Below, piece by piece: positions 1 through 11,662 of a stretch of DNA of 64,000 nucleotides (position 1 is the first letter of the stretch; each line of letters opens with the position of its first letter). The stretch lies in NCBI GenBank assembly GCA_014925825.1, contig JACGCK010000015.1:124001-188000 (forward strand), given 5' to 3'. A model generated the notes under the pieces. It was not told where the DNA came from, did not search any database, and saw only the letters and a program-made list of their open reading frames with translations. The stretch is from Pholiota molesta (taxonomy: Eukaryota; Basidiomycota; Agaricomycetes; Agaricales; Strophariaceae). A program made the position numbers and the translations under genes.

Positions 1-1658
1 CTTTCCCCTACATATCCTCCTCTCCTTCGACCTCATCCCGATCACGTTAGAGCGAGATGACGGCGGATACCTTGATAATGATCGACGACACCGACTCTGG
101 TATCAACTATTCTGCAGGTTGGATCACCGACAAAGGTAGCCATGATAGCATGGGGAATTCCGGAGCTCCCTACGAAAGTACCAGCCATTATACTAAAGGA
201 ACCGGGAGTTTCTCCTACACCTTCTCTGGTACGTTGATATTGTTATGCGTTTTTCTTCATCGCTGAAGCTATTGTGTTTAGGGACTTATGTGGGCATTGT
301 CGGGTCGGATTTGAGTCGAGATGATCCATCTCGGACGTGTACTGTCGACGGCCAAACGATCCCCAACTACAACCTCACTTTCGGGCTCAATTTCGTTACG
401 CACTGCGAGATCAATGGACTCACGGACGGGAAACACACCATTGAGGTGACGGTAACGACTACAAACCCGGATGGCTACTGGTTCGATTTTCTGATGTATA
501 TTCCATCTGCGAGTGTGTCCCGCACCAATGCAACGTTGATGATTGACTCGGACGACTCGTCGATGACATATGGATCAGGATGGACTCCGAACGCACCAGG
601 ATATATTGCGACGCAAAGTGGCGCCACGATGAGCATTCAATTTACAGGTACGCACATTCATTCGCAAATGTACATATCTCTACCTCAGACCCCTCATCGA
701 CTCCTGTCTAGGCCGAACTTTGACGTGGCTGGGCTTTTATTTATCGCAATTACCAGCCGCACCCACGACAGGGACTTATTCTGTCGATGGCGGCAGCTCT
801 TTCACGTTCGACTTGGATGGGAGCGCGGCGCAAACCACAGGCGCACTATTTAATCAACGATTCTTTACCACAGGTCTGCTTCCTGCAGGCCAGCACACCA
901 TCAAGGTCACATACAATGGTAACAGCAGTACCGTGCCTTTATCGCTCTACAATGTCATCGTGCAGAACGGAGATTCGGCTGGCATCTCTGTAGGCGGTTC
1001 GATTGGAGCATCGATTCCCGCAACGGCCACCGTAAACAGTGGTGGAGGATCCGGCACTACAACCACACAGTCTGGATCTAGTGGAGTCTCTTCGGGCGAG
1101 CCCTCTACTTTAAAAGCGGCCAGCAAAAGTCATAGCCATGTCGGAGCCATTGTAGGCGTCGTTATAGGCTTCGTAGTTCTCCTCCTCGTTTTCCTTCTGT
1201 CCTTCCTACGACGGCGCAACCACAAACGACATGGAAGGGTTGACACCTCGAACGCCAATAATGTACAGCCCTTCACCTCCCCTCCAACCGAGCAAGCAAA
1301 TATGCCACAACCTCCTCATACCCCCAATACCTCGCTCTTATCAAGAGACAACAATGCTTCCCCGCAATTATCCTCAGATAACAAGCGACCAGTGCCAGTG
1401 GGTATCGGCGGGGCCGGGCCTGTGTTTTCGGAGGCAAGGAATGCGCAACACTTGGCTCCGAATAAGCCGTGGAGGGCTTCTCAACCCACGCATCAACCCT
1501 CGGTTTCGACATGTTCCTCTCCGGCAACTGATAGTAGTGGCCCTACCGAGTCGGAAGTTGTCGTGCTGCATGAGGATAGTGGGGTACGCCTCCCGGATGG
1601 TACGGTTCGACCAGGCGTTACAGTGGTAGAAATGCCTCCGACATATTCCGCTACTTGA
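1..1658 (+). CDS. Single-pass membrane protein with two tandem beta-sandwich-like ectodomains (5' end outside window)
   Basis: Three coding segments join in frame: about 51-228, 282-647 and 712-1658, with GT-AG introns 229-281 and 648-711. An in-frame stop at 48-50 coincides with an intron-like 3' end (gttag), and no signal peptide is visible, so the first exon probably lies left of the window; an ATG at 57 is the alternative start. Two related extracellular units are seen, each opening with a D-D-x-Y-S-x-G-W type stretch and ending in an N-x-T/S-rich strand. A Ser/Gly-rich linker follows, then one hydrophobic helix (about 1138-1203) with an RRR stop-transfer and a Pro/Ser/Thr-rich cytoplasmic tail of about 150 residues. 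This architecture is common among uncharacterised Agaricomycete proteins. A surface sensor or adhesin is possible, but no function is established. Confidence 0.75.
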
Positions 1659-3776
1659 ACGAAAAACTAATTTCGATCGACTCTTTCATTTGCATCGATT
1701 TTTTTTCCATCAAACATGGGTTCGTGGTTTAGACTGGATCATCGTGTTTATGGCAACTGCGAATCGGACGGATTTTGGGCGAGTCCGTACATCAAATGCA
1801 TGGATGCATGTAAATGAGGCAGTACTCGGTCGATATCAACCACCCACTTGGTCCACTGAGCCCTCCCGCCTATTCTGTGGATCTCTTTTGAAATTTGAAC
1901 AAATACAAATCTTCTGTAATTGTTGGCTCGATGCCCGCCAGACGATATTCGAGAACTGAAAAGTCCTGAATCTATTTGAGACCTCTCCATGTCAATGACA
2001 TTGATGATACCGACTTTCGATAACCATCTCATACGACTCTGGGGCACTGGGGCACTGGGCACTGCATCAAATAACTGGCTGTCTTGTCTTTGCCTACACA
2101 CGCACTGATGCATTCTTGTCATCGGACGGCCTTTCATCTAGGCCTCACTGTTTTGGGCTATCTGGCACCATAAGTAATTGCACTGATCCATCCATGTCGG
2201 TGATGTTAAATAAGCCAGTGCTCTCTCGTAGTAACAAGCACATGTATCACAGCCTTAGAGAAAGGGGCCGCTCCAACACTTGCTGGCTATTGGGTTGACC
2301 TTTTTCTAGTGGCTGCCATGGAGAGTGTGTCATCTCAACCAGCAGAACCTCTGGGGTGCAATATTTTCTCAATAGAATCTTCTCATGCGAAACTAATTTT
2401 ACTTGGTAGCGGGTATTATTTTGCAGAGCAACCTTTCGCGTCTTCGACCATAACGCTAATCATACTGAAACTGTCGTAAGAGCCGTAGCCAAACTAATTT
2501 TACGCCGCTAACGTAAATCAATTAGGGCCCCCTTAGCCTCCGACTATCCATATTCTGAGTAGACAACTTTCGAAGAACTGCCATGTTATGGTTGCCATGA
2601 AGTTTTGTCTTCAAATTTCTAGAAAGCAGCCTTATATTGGGGACTCAGGTAGTAGGTACTCGCCTTCACAATCGTCGGATTATCAGAAAACCAATGACAA
2701 ATGCTTCCAATTTTGTGTATGCTGAATCCAGACTTACTTATCGATCATTCCCCACAATCAAACTGATGACAGTTCCAAAACCTTGCAGTCATGACTCTGC
2801 GCTATGCCCTCGATTCCCGGGTCTACTTTATCCTCTTCCTTGACTAGGACAGTGGAGTTATTCCGCGATGGAACCGATCTACTTCATTAGAGTGACCAAA
2901 ATTGGAATTGGTCCAGAATGCGGCTAGCATGGCTTCCCGAGGCTTTGTGGCAGGGGACTGGGCGGCATCCGATCTGGGGCCTCAGCTTCACCAATCGGTC
3001 CCCTAATATAATCACCCAGACCAGCATTGAATTTTAGCATGTACTTTTTGCTTGCACTTGAATTCTTTTTTTCGTACATACGCCTTGTCTTTCACCCCAA
3101 GCAATATGTTGAGTGTAGAAATCAAATTCATTTCTCATGCTTTACTAGCTCAAGCCAATTATAAAAAAAGTTCGCCCCGAGGGCTGGAGGAGGCCCAGAA
3201 GAACTTATAAGTACAAAATGAATAACGACAGGCTGATTACCCCTCGCAACCGAGGTTGGCTTTTCTCTACGAGCTGTGTCCTTTAGCGTGCTAAATGCCT
3301 GGCCGAATCTACTTCGTACTCGATTAACTTTATTCCGTACTTGAAGCCTATTTCTCCATCGATTCAAGTCTTCGATGAATTCCCACCTCTTTGAAAACCT
3401 TCCGGGGAGTCCGTAGGCGCTTCGAGCAGCAGCTAGCTCGATTTTACCTCACTTCCATTTCTTGCAAGTAGGTATGGCCTTATTCTTCTCGAAGATACAA
3501 TTGGTATTGATTAAGTCCAGGCACTCCAACAATTTTATTGTTAAGTTAAATTCCGAAGACCCTTCTCTTATGTGTGAGTGCATGATGATTTCTTGGGCAG
3601 GTCAGAGATATCGAGCTATCTCTCTGGGGGAGGAATGAATCGCAATTACATTTCAACTTAAACAAATGCTCCAGATAAATCGTCAGATTTTACAATCGCA
3701 TGCTCAGATAAAATGTAAACGTTATAAAGCGCGCCATGGTATGCCCACTTGGTTTCTATCGGTTCCAGCAAGCCTA
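1659..3776. other. Intergenic, no gene recognised
   Basis: About 2.1 kb between the membrane-protein gene and the first tyrosinase. The open frames are short and show no domain or splice-supported continuation. The right-hand 450 bases belong to the 5' flank duplicated upstream of the second tyrosinase. A tiny tandem run of ctggggca units occurs near 2039-2062. Confidence 0.6.
3723..3728 (+). promoter_or_regulatory. TATA box of first tyrosinase
   Basis: TATAAA lies 54 bases before the chosen ATG. The paralogue has the same motif about 50 bases before its ATG, in the same local context (tataaag followed by a ccATGg), which supports both the promoter and the choice of the downstream ATG as start. 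Confidence 0.55.
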
Positions 3777-5125
3777 ATGCCTTCAACATCCCTCGCTCTC
3801 TTTTCTTTTTTACTTCTGAGTGCAGTTTTTATTCCGGCTTTTGCATCTTTGGAGAAAATCTCCGGCTCCCTTGATCAACGAGGCCAAAGACTTTGCAAAG
3901 ACCCCCATAAGCGTCAAGAATGGTAAGTATTCTCACGTTTAGAATGCCACTCCGATGTTTTCAACTTTGTTTTTTCAGGAGAACTTTAACCGATTCTCAG
4001 AAAAGCGATTACATCAGAGCAATATTGTGCTTACAATCCCTTCCCGCTCAAGAACCTGTCCTCCCGGAGGCGAAGACCCGATTCGACGAATTTCAGGCCT
4101 ACCACCTCGAAAACGCTGATTTTGTGCACCGTGTAGTAAGCCAATTTTCCCTTCTATTTCACTATAAATAATAATGCATATTTGCAGGGCCAATTTCTCG
4201 GCTGGCATAGGCATTTCCTCCAACAATATGAAAGTGCTCTTCGAAACGAATGTGGATATAAGGGCTATACTCCGTATGCCTTCACTTATATATACTACTA
4301 CTTACATATGCATATGTTCTCAGCGTTTGTTGAACAGGTACTGGGATTGGACCCAAGATACAGATTCAGCTTCTTCGTATGTTTTATCATTATTCAATTT
4401 CTCGCATTTCGCACATCTCATGAAGTACGATGCCATTCATAGGATCAAGAACGCACCAGTCTTCGATCCGATAACTGGCTTTGGTGGTGACGGGGTCCCA
4501 GGGACCTATGTGGTTCCACAGAATATCTCTGCTGACCAATTGGTTTTTCCAGAGGACTTTCGGGGGTGCGTTCTGGACGGTCCTTTCGCTAATTATACTG
4601 TCCCCCTCGGTCCAGGAAAACTGAGAACAGCGCCGCATTGTCTGACGCGAGGAATAGCGAATGAAAACTCAATCTATATCAATTCTAAAGCAGTGGCAAA
4701 CGCTATGAAGCAGCCAACATCTGCCTTATTCCGTGCTGAATTGGAAGGGACGTCAAATGTGTTAATCCACAAGCTGCATGATGGAGGACACTTTGCCGTC
4801 GGCGGAGAAATGAGCAATTACTATTCTAGTCCGGCAGGTACGTGTTGAATGGATTCATTTACACCATGCTCTCTAATTTAGAATTATTTCCCCATTAGAT
4901 CCCCTTTTCTTTTTGCATCATGCCAATCTCGATCGTATCTGGTGGAACTGGCAGCAAATGTTGCCTGAGCGCCTTTACGAAATATCAGGAAGCTCGACCT
5001 ATCCACCTACCGTCAATCTCACTCTTGACCAACCCCTCCAGCTGTCGACATCTCTCGGACCAACCATTCCGCTCTGGAAAATCATGAATATTCACAGCGA
5101 ATATAATTGCTATACTTACATCTAA
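3777..5125 (+). CDS. Tyrosinase, type-3 copper protein (copy 1)
   Basis: Six exons: 3777-3922, 3979-4135, 4188-4273, 4338-4376, 4443-4837 and 4899-5125; 349 residues. Tyrosinases oxidise monophenols and o-diphenols to quinones at a dicopper centre. The N-terminus is a signal peptide (MPSTSLALFSFLLLSAVFIPAFA), so secretion or vesicular location is inferred. CuA ligands are His91, His99 and His108, the last in G-Q-F-L-G-W-H-R-H-F-L. CuB is H255-D-G-G-H259 followed by L-H-H-A-N-L-D-R with His281/282. There is no large C-terminal lid domain, so this belongs to the short fungal tyrosinase-like group. An in-frame ATG at 3741 is an alternative start, but 3777 gives the clean signal peptide. Exon lengths match copy 2 exactly. 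Physiological substrate unknown; melanin or defensive quinone formation is possible. Confidence 0.9.
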
Positions 5126-5789
5126 ATGTTTTTGATTCTGTTTTCCGACCTTGATCTTACCTTCGTACTTTTGAACTGCGTTGGACTTGGCTTGATCAGT
5201 TACTTCAAACCCTAGGAATTAAATACCATAGTCGATACGTTCCAGTATATCCGAGATGCATCGTACTTAGTAGGACAGTATGTAGTGATGTGGTTATCTA
5301 ACCCTATCCAATTGAACTTTCTATATACACATTTCTCTTCCAATCCGACTGGCCAGTGTACAAATGTTCCATGTCGATCTTTTGTAGATGCCAAATAGCA
5401 CTCCCTTGTGCTGTACGCAGTCCATACGCTGATGAGCGATTTTCAAGCGATTCTGCAGTCGGCAACTTGCGCACTTCCTGAACCGATCCTGAACTCGGAA
5501 TTTTCCAGGCTAAATCATGATGATATGGATCTGATATGAATTGAACTTGTCCAGCTTGTCCTCACTTGTCTCCACTCTTCTCAAGCCGGAATCTGGCCTC
5601 CAACTCTGTTTGATACTAACGTATTCGCTCTCCTTTCGACTCACCACTGGGCTTTGGACTATCTGTGAATTGGCGAACCGCTCTTGCTAATCATCAGCAA
5701 CATTTCAGGCGCCCAGCTGGAATTTCTTGGGCTAACAGAATCGGTCTTCATGATCATCTATTCTAATCATCACAATTGGGCGTATTCTA

Positions 5790-5990
5790 CCTATAGCCTG
5801 TCCTCTGACCCATCTTCGAGCATCCGGATCGACCCCGCCAACTATCGCCGCTGTGTGATGGACAGCGCCTTCGCGAACCACACTATACCGCCTGGGCTTA
5901 GGAAGTATATACATCGGCAACCACTCTCTTATGCCCGGAAAGCAGGAACTTTATCAAATAATTGCTGTGGTAGCGATCACGATTGACGCA
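5790..5990 (+). pseudogene. Tyrosinase fragment
   Basis: A short frame reads R-I-D-P-A-N-Y-R-R-C-V-M-D-S-A-F-A-N-H-T, ending in P-P-G-L-R-K-Y-I. This aligns with the segment of the intact genes between the copper sites, such as S-Y-R-G-C-V-M-D-G-P-F-A-K in the third tyrosinase. No copper-binding histidine cluster is preserved and the frame stops soon after. It is read as the remains of a fourth copy, closer to copy 3 than to copies 1 and 2. Confidence 0.65.
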
Positions 5991-6733
5991 TATTCACGCC
6001 CCGTGTGGCCCGACATCACCATCTCGGGCAAGAGACTTTGAATGCTGAACGTGCGGAGTCACTATCGAATTCTTTGGGAAATCTACCTACTGGAAGAGTA
6101 GGTTTGACTTCGGAAGGCGTCCGTCTCCGCTGAAACGATGAATGGCTCGGGGCCCGCACGACTGAGACCGAGGCATTAACTTAACAATGGCGGTCGTCTA
6201 TTTTCTTTAGCTTGCGCTAAAGCATTCGATGCTGGTCTGGTCTGGTCCAGGTCTATATCCTCTAGCGACTCAGTGCCTGAGATATCCAAATTCCGGACCC
6301 CAGAAGTAATTTTCGATTAACTTCATGCCGTGCTGGAATCTTATTTCTAGTTGAAGACAAGGCTTTGAAGGGCTTCAATCTGTTTGAAAACCTTCCGTGA
6401 AGTCCGTGCGCATTTCGAGAAGCAGCTACCTCGGTCTCATGTCCGTTTCTTGTAAGTAGGTAGGTCAATATCCTAATGTGTTTGAGATGAAATGGCATTG
6501 ATGAAGGAGAGTTACTCGACGATTCAGGAACTCCCAAGGATCAATTGAAATGCCGATGACCGTGGCGCTTCTGTTATGTATGCCTACTCAATGCAGGTCC
6601 AAAATCTCGAACTATTCGGAGAAATTTTGCGAAGAATGGAGCCTAAGTCTATCTTAACTTGATCCAGTGATGTGGATGGAGTTCGATGGATCATTGTAAT
6701 CTGTAACGCAGGTCCACTGACGAATCCAAGGAT

Positions 6734-6739
6734 TATAAA
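6734..6739 (+). promoter_or_regulatory. TATA box of second tyrosinase
   Basis: TATAAA about 50 bases before the ATG at 6783, in the same position as in the first copy. Confidence 0.55.
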
Positions 6740-6782
6740 GAGCACCATGGCAAGTATCCTTGACCTCTGTCGTTCCAGCCTA

Positions 6783-8113
6783 ATGCCTTCAACTCACTTT
6801 ACTTTATTCTTTCTTTTCTTTCTTAGTTCAATTTTTGTTCCAATATTTGCAACTGCGGAACAAGGCCCTGATTGCCTTGATCGACGTGGCCAAAGAGTTT
6901 GCAAGAACCTCCACCAGCGTCAGGAATGGTACGATTTTGAATATTTTGAAAACCAATTCAGTCGCCTGAGTTTCCTTAGGAGAACGCTAACCGATACCCA
7001 GAAGGGCGAATATATTAAAGCAGTCAAATGTTTGCATTCCCTCCCCGCAAAAGAACCTGTCTTCGCAGAGGCGAAGTCGCGATTCGACGAATTTCAGGCG
7101 TACCACATCCAGCAAGCTGATTCTGTGCACCTTGTGGTGAGCCTACTCCGAATGCATTTTGGTTCTACTGTCCTGACCGGCTTCTAGGGTCAATTCTTGG
7201 GCTGGCATAGACATTTTATCCACCAGTATGAAATTGCTCTCCGAAATGAATGCGGATACACTGGCTACTCTCCGTAGGTCCCTGCTCTTCTTCGACGTTA
7301 TGTATGCCGCTGATATTTCTTCACCAAGATACTGGGATTGGACCCAAGATGCAGATTCGGCCTTTTCGTACGTCGCTCATCCATCTCGCGTCATTTAAAT
7401 CTCATAAAATAAACGATGCATCGTCGATCATAGGATCGAAAGCGCCCCAGTTTTCGACCCTATAACTGGCTTCGGTGGTGATGGTGTCCCGGGCACCTAC
7501 GTCGTTCCAGAGAACATTCCAGCTGACCAATTGGTGTTCCCCAATGCATTTCGAGGATGCGTTCTTGACGGTCCTTTCGCCAACCAGACTGTCCGCCTCG
7601 GTCCAGGAAAACTGAGGACAGCACCGCATTGCCTTACACGTGGAATAGCGAACGAAGACTCGGTCTACCTCAACTCTAGAGCACTGGCAAATACTACAAG
7701 GCGACCAACGTTTGCTCTATTCCGTATTGAGTTGGAAGGGAAGCCGATTACGCCTGACCATAAGATACATGACGGAGGACACTTCGCCATCGGCGGCGAC
7801 ATGAGTAACTTCTACTCTAGTCCGGCAGGTGTGTATTGGATGGATTCGTTCCTTCGACCACGGTCTAATTTGACACTCCCCATTAGATCCCCTTTTCTAT
7901 TTGCATCATGCCAATATCGATCGGATTTGGTGGAACTGGCAGCAAATGGTGCCGGAGCGTCTTTATGAGATATCAGGCAGCTCTACCTACCCACCCACCG
8001 TAAACGTTACTCTTGACCACCCTCTTCAACTGTCAAAATCTCTCGGTCCTACGATCCCGCTCTGGCAAGTTATGAATATTCATAGTGAATATAATTGCTA
8101 CACATATGTTTAA
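6783..8113 (+). CDS. Tyrosinase, type-3 copper protein (copy 2)
   Basis: Six exons: 6783-6928, 6980-7136, 7188-7273, 7329-7367, 7434-7828 and 7887-8113. Their lengths (146, 157, 86, 39, 395 and 227 nt) equal those of copy 1, giving 349 residues. The signal peptide is MPSTHFTLFFLFFLSSIFVPIFA. CuA histidines sit in Q-A-Y-H, S-V-H and L-G-W-H-R-H-F, and CuB in H-D-G-G-H-F and L-H-H-A-N-I-D-R. The first intron (6929-6979) is 51 nt, a multiple of three and free of stops, so a retained form would simply add 17 residues before the core; I treat it as spliced because both paralogues splice there. The tandem position and the shared 5' flank point to a recent local duplication. Secreted phenol-oxidase role inferred. 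Confidence 0.9.
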
Positions 8114-8579
8114 ATCTGTCCGGATTTTTTTTTATCTTCGGACTTACTATGAACTTTATAAACTGTAGACTAGAGCTAGAATTTTTTTAGAATTTTTTAG
8201 TACCTGCTAGGTCAACGTTCAAATATTTCCCGACGTTCAACCAAACGTTGTACGTCAAGTTTCAACGACTCAAAGTACTCAACGTCAATGCTAGAGTGTA
8301 GAATGGAAATGTCGTCAGTACTGATCGTGTCGCTAACAATCACGTGCACGGTAAATTCTGGTGGGCGACGGCCCGCCCGTCGACGGGGCAGCTGCGCCAC
8401 TCCCAGGGATTTCTAATTTTACCTACGCGACCGATTTACACCGAGCGACCGAATGAAGACCGAATTACACCGAATAAAAAGCACGTGAGCTCACATGATA
8501 TGACGCACGGTGCGTTATCTCAACTGTTCGTTCAACTGGGCGTTTGTCCCTGCGTTTGTCCCACTCGCACTCCCTATGC

Positions 8580-9085
8580 CCAGGCCCCACAGCGCCCACG
8601 ACTGTCAACGCGAACGACGACGCGAATGACAACACAAACGACAACATAGACGAAGACGCGGAGAACAGCGGGGCCAGGGCACGACGACGATGTCGGATGG
8701 CGGCGACCATGTCAGAGGCAGCGCGGTAAGTCCGCCCCTACCCCCATCTATCCACCCACTGTCACGTCGCCGCCCACGAACCACCCACGTCCGCGGTCAC
8801 CCCCTCCCCGCCCCCGCCTTCTCCTCTCACCGCTGCCACTCCTCTTGCCGTGTGCCCCTCCCCTCCAACGAGGGATGTGGGCCGGCTGTCTGATTCAATG
8901 CGATTTCGGCGATGGCACCACCCGCTGCATGCAGCATCACTGCACTGCACCAAGCCCGCACCCGCATCTGCACATCTGACTCGGCGGCGGCGAGGCATCG
9001 CTCTCCCTATACCCACAGCACCCACGACTGTCAACGCGAACGACGGCGTGAACGACAACACGAACGACAACACAGATAACGATGC
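8580..9085. repeat. Imperfect direct repeat of about 75 bp (two copies)
   Basis: Copies at about 8586-8662 and 9008-9085 share cccacag-gcccacgactgtcaacgc-type sequence followed by gaacgac/gacaacac units. Both encode the peptide A-P-T-T-V-N-A-N-D in a + frame. The repeat is low complexity and has no start, splice or domain context that would make it a gene. Confidence 0.7.
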
Positions 9086-9157
9086 GGACAACACCAGGCT
9101 TCAACACACGGCGGCGCGGCCGTCTGCTCCAGTCCCCAACCCAGCGGCTACGACGAC

Positions 9158-9605
9158 GACAAATGAGCGCTGCTCATTCGTCTGCTTGTTAGTTGGCCGC
9201 CATCGCCTTCTCCAGCCCCTCTCACTGCGGCTATGACGATTACGAACGAGCAGCGCTCGCTCGTCTATCTGGCCGCCTCCACAAAATCAAGGCAAGTCCG
9301 CCCTTCCGCCCTCCATGACCATAGATTCACCTCACTGACTGGGAATTGCAGCAAGTCGGCGTTAGCGCATCGACAACCACCACGTCGTCCCAATTACGGG
9401 CACCGACGTGCGCTTGCATCGCACCCCATCACCGACGACCACCCACCTCGCTATCCCATCTACAGGAGCCAGTGGCACCACCGCCAACATATTCAACGAC
9501 GAATGAGCACTGCTCGTTCGTCTACTAGCCGCTGCCGCTGCTCCAGCCCCTACCGATGACGAACGAGCGCTGTTCGCTCGCCTCCTTGTTTGTTGGATGC
9601 GACCG
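9158..9605. repeat. Four copies of a short repeat with a central palindrome
   Basis: The motif aaYGAGCgctGYTCrytcgtct recurs at about 9161, 9248, 9501 and 9560, usually followed by a gccgc-rich tail. Its core (GAGC...GCTC) is self-complementary. All copies are in the same orientation. No similar unit was noticed elsewhere in the window. Confidence 0.6.
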
Positions 9606-9839
9606 CCTTTCCTGACTCCTGGCCCCTTCCCAACAGCGACGACGACGACAAACACATATCTATCTACCTGTCCGACGCAGCTTTCAGATGATGACATACG
9701 AGACCCGTCCGCTGCCGTTTTCAATACCACTGTCGCTTGCTCCGTATCACCGCCAAGTCCCGACACTCACTGACTGCCCACGGCGCCTATCCCACAATGA
9801 ACAACGGATGGATGGGGCACAAAGACGACGGCGGATAAC

Positions 9840-9978
9840 GACGGACCACGCACGGACGGCGCATGAACAACGGGCCCGGCGCACAGATGGCGCACAAACA
9901 ACGACAGTGCACGACAACGGACCATGTACGGACGGCACACGAACAACTTGAACGGCGCACGGACAGCGCACGAACGAC
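9840..9978. repeat. Degenerate minisatellite
   Basis: Consecutive units resembling cacggacggcgcacgaacaac, about 20 bp each, with variable spacing. Open frames crossing it on both strands are Arg/Val/Cys-rich and arise from the repeat composition. Confidence 0.55.
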
Positions 9979-11576
9979 GATAATAGATTGTAGGATAGTA
10001 TCAGTAGTATAGCTTATATAGAAAAATATAATATGTTTATCATTACATTCAGACTGATTATCTAAGTAAAGGATCAAGAATAGAAAGATCTCTCCCAAGA
10101 GAAATTGAGAATGCTTCCAAGGATTTTTTAAGCATTCACCTAGGACACCCAGAGACACCCAGATACATCATTCAGAACAACAGCATCAAAGTGGGTGTCT
10201 GCTGCCAGTCTACAATGAGTATTTAGAGGGGATTGGACACAGGAAAAACCTCAAAATTATCAGGAAGTCCAAAGAATTTAAATTCTCGAGTGCTAGAAAT
10301 GCTAATGGGTAATGAAGTTTGTTCTTATTCACCATTTGCGATATCTACGAACAAATTGTTGAGCAAACCAAGAGCAAACTATTTATGAAGAGCCCGGACA
10401 CAACCATCGAACACACGCTAGAGGATGCTGCATTTACGCAGATGTTTTCAATTAGGGTACATGTTGTTGACAATTATGATTTATGAGTGCCTTCTTCCAA
10501 CTGTATGATCTCAAATTTGTAGGAGGTTCCTACGTCGGAGTCTCTTATATCTAACAATGGCGGTCGCCATTATCTTAGGGTGGATTTTCTGTGATTGACT
10601 TTGTTTTTCAGATTTTTTTAACACTACTTCTAATATAATGCTGTCAATGTAGCATCTATACTTAATACACATCTATTTCCCCAATCTTGTACTCGAGTTC
10701 AGCGCTGTTCAGCGTTGGTTCAGCGCCGCCGCTCGCTGGACTTAGGGAAATCCCTGGGTGACATTTGTGGGAAAGCGCGGGATCTCCCTGGGCCAAACAA
10801 CGCACCACAGGGCCTCCGGACCCCCTGGGAATGACCAATTTTTCGCCGACGGGCAGTGGTTTCTTCATCGTTCAAACTTCAACGTTCAACTCATGTTCAA
10901 CTGGTCAACATGGTCGCTGCTCCTCTGCTCAAAAAATTTAGGCTTTTTTTGCTGGCTCGAAGCTTGACGCTAGGAACTAATGCTTTCTCTTTACTCTGGA
11001 TGGACCCAGAACTTGGCTTTGTTTCTTAAGCTGGACTATGGACGTGCTTCATAGCATTCATCAAAGCCGCTAGACGAATGCCAGCGAAATCGATATTGCT
11101 CTAGTTTCCAACCGTAGGCGTCTCTCTTCTGTTGTGTTCTGACAACGGGAATGGAGTGAAAGTTTCTCAGTACCGGGCGGCAATCCATTTAGCATTTCTT
11201 TGCCGGGCAGGGACAGTTTTGACATTTCAAGGCGCAAAGGATACAAGAGCCGGCTTCGAACAGCTTCGAACTATCCCGCCTGAGACATTCGTATCCATCT
11301 AGCATGCACGGGTTCCGGTGTCGCTCTGCTTTACAGGCCCAAAGTACCCGGCGGTCGTAGCGGAAATACCAATTGACCCCTTTCACGATCATCATGGACA
11401 CCGTAGCAGACTCAGTTATAATTTTTCGAAAGGAGTTGCTCTTAAATGGCCGCTTATTCACTCTCTTGCCGCTGGATATACTTCGCGTAGCATAAGGCGG
11501 TCTACTGGTCTTCGATCCAATTGCGTTGATGCCTGACCCCGATCCGCGTCGAGCAACGACGACGCGATATCGACAG

Positions 11577-11584
11577 TATATATA
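11577..11584 (+). promoter_or_regulatory. TATA box of third tyrosinase
   Basis: TATATATA about 80 bases before the ATG at 11663. Confidence 0.5.
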
Positions 11585-11662
11585 GGGTCATTGTTTTGCA
11601 ATTATCAGGGGCACCAGCACAGCGACTTACAACGAGATTCAGCCAACCTCAGCTTCGAGACC

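Larger units (their letters stand above)
5126..6782. other. Intergenic, duplicated 5' flank and a tyrosinase relic
   Basis: About 1.66 kb. It holds the tyrosinase fragment described separately and, from roughly 6300 on, a segment clearly related to 3300-3480. Shared strings include gaaaaccttccg, agtccgt, ttcgag, agcagctа-type runs and aagtaggta in the same order. No other gene is evident. Confidence 0.6.
8114..11662. other. Repeat-rich intergenic region between tyrosinases 2 and 3
   Basis: About 3.5 kb with no supported gene. Clusters of AACGTTCAA-like motifs occur near 8212-8285 and 10868-10895. Between 8540 and 9970 lie the GAC/AAC-rich duplicated block, the palindrome-bearing repeat family and a degenerate minisatellite listed separately. 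From about 10000 to 11560 the DNA is mostly AT-rich and featureless by eye, apart from a short perfect inverted repeat at 10556-10571. Confidence 0.6.

Noticed and set aside
8397..10757. Possible long terminal inverted repeats (agggatttct / gaaatccct with cgttcaa clusters on both sides)
   Set aside because: Only about 12 bases match and the flanks diverge at once; no target duplication seen.
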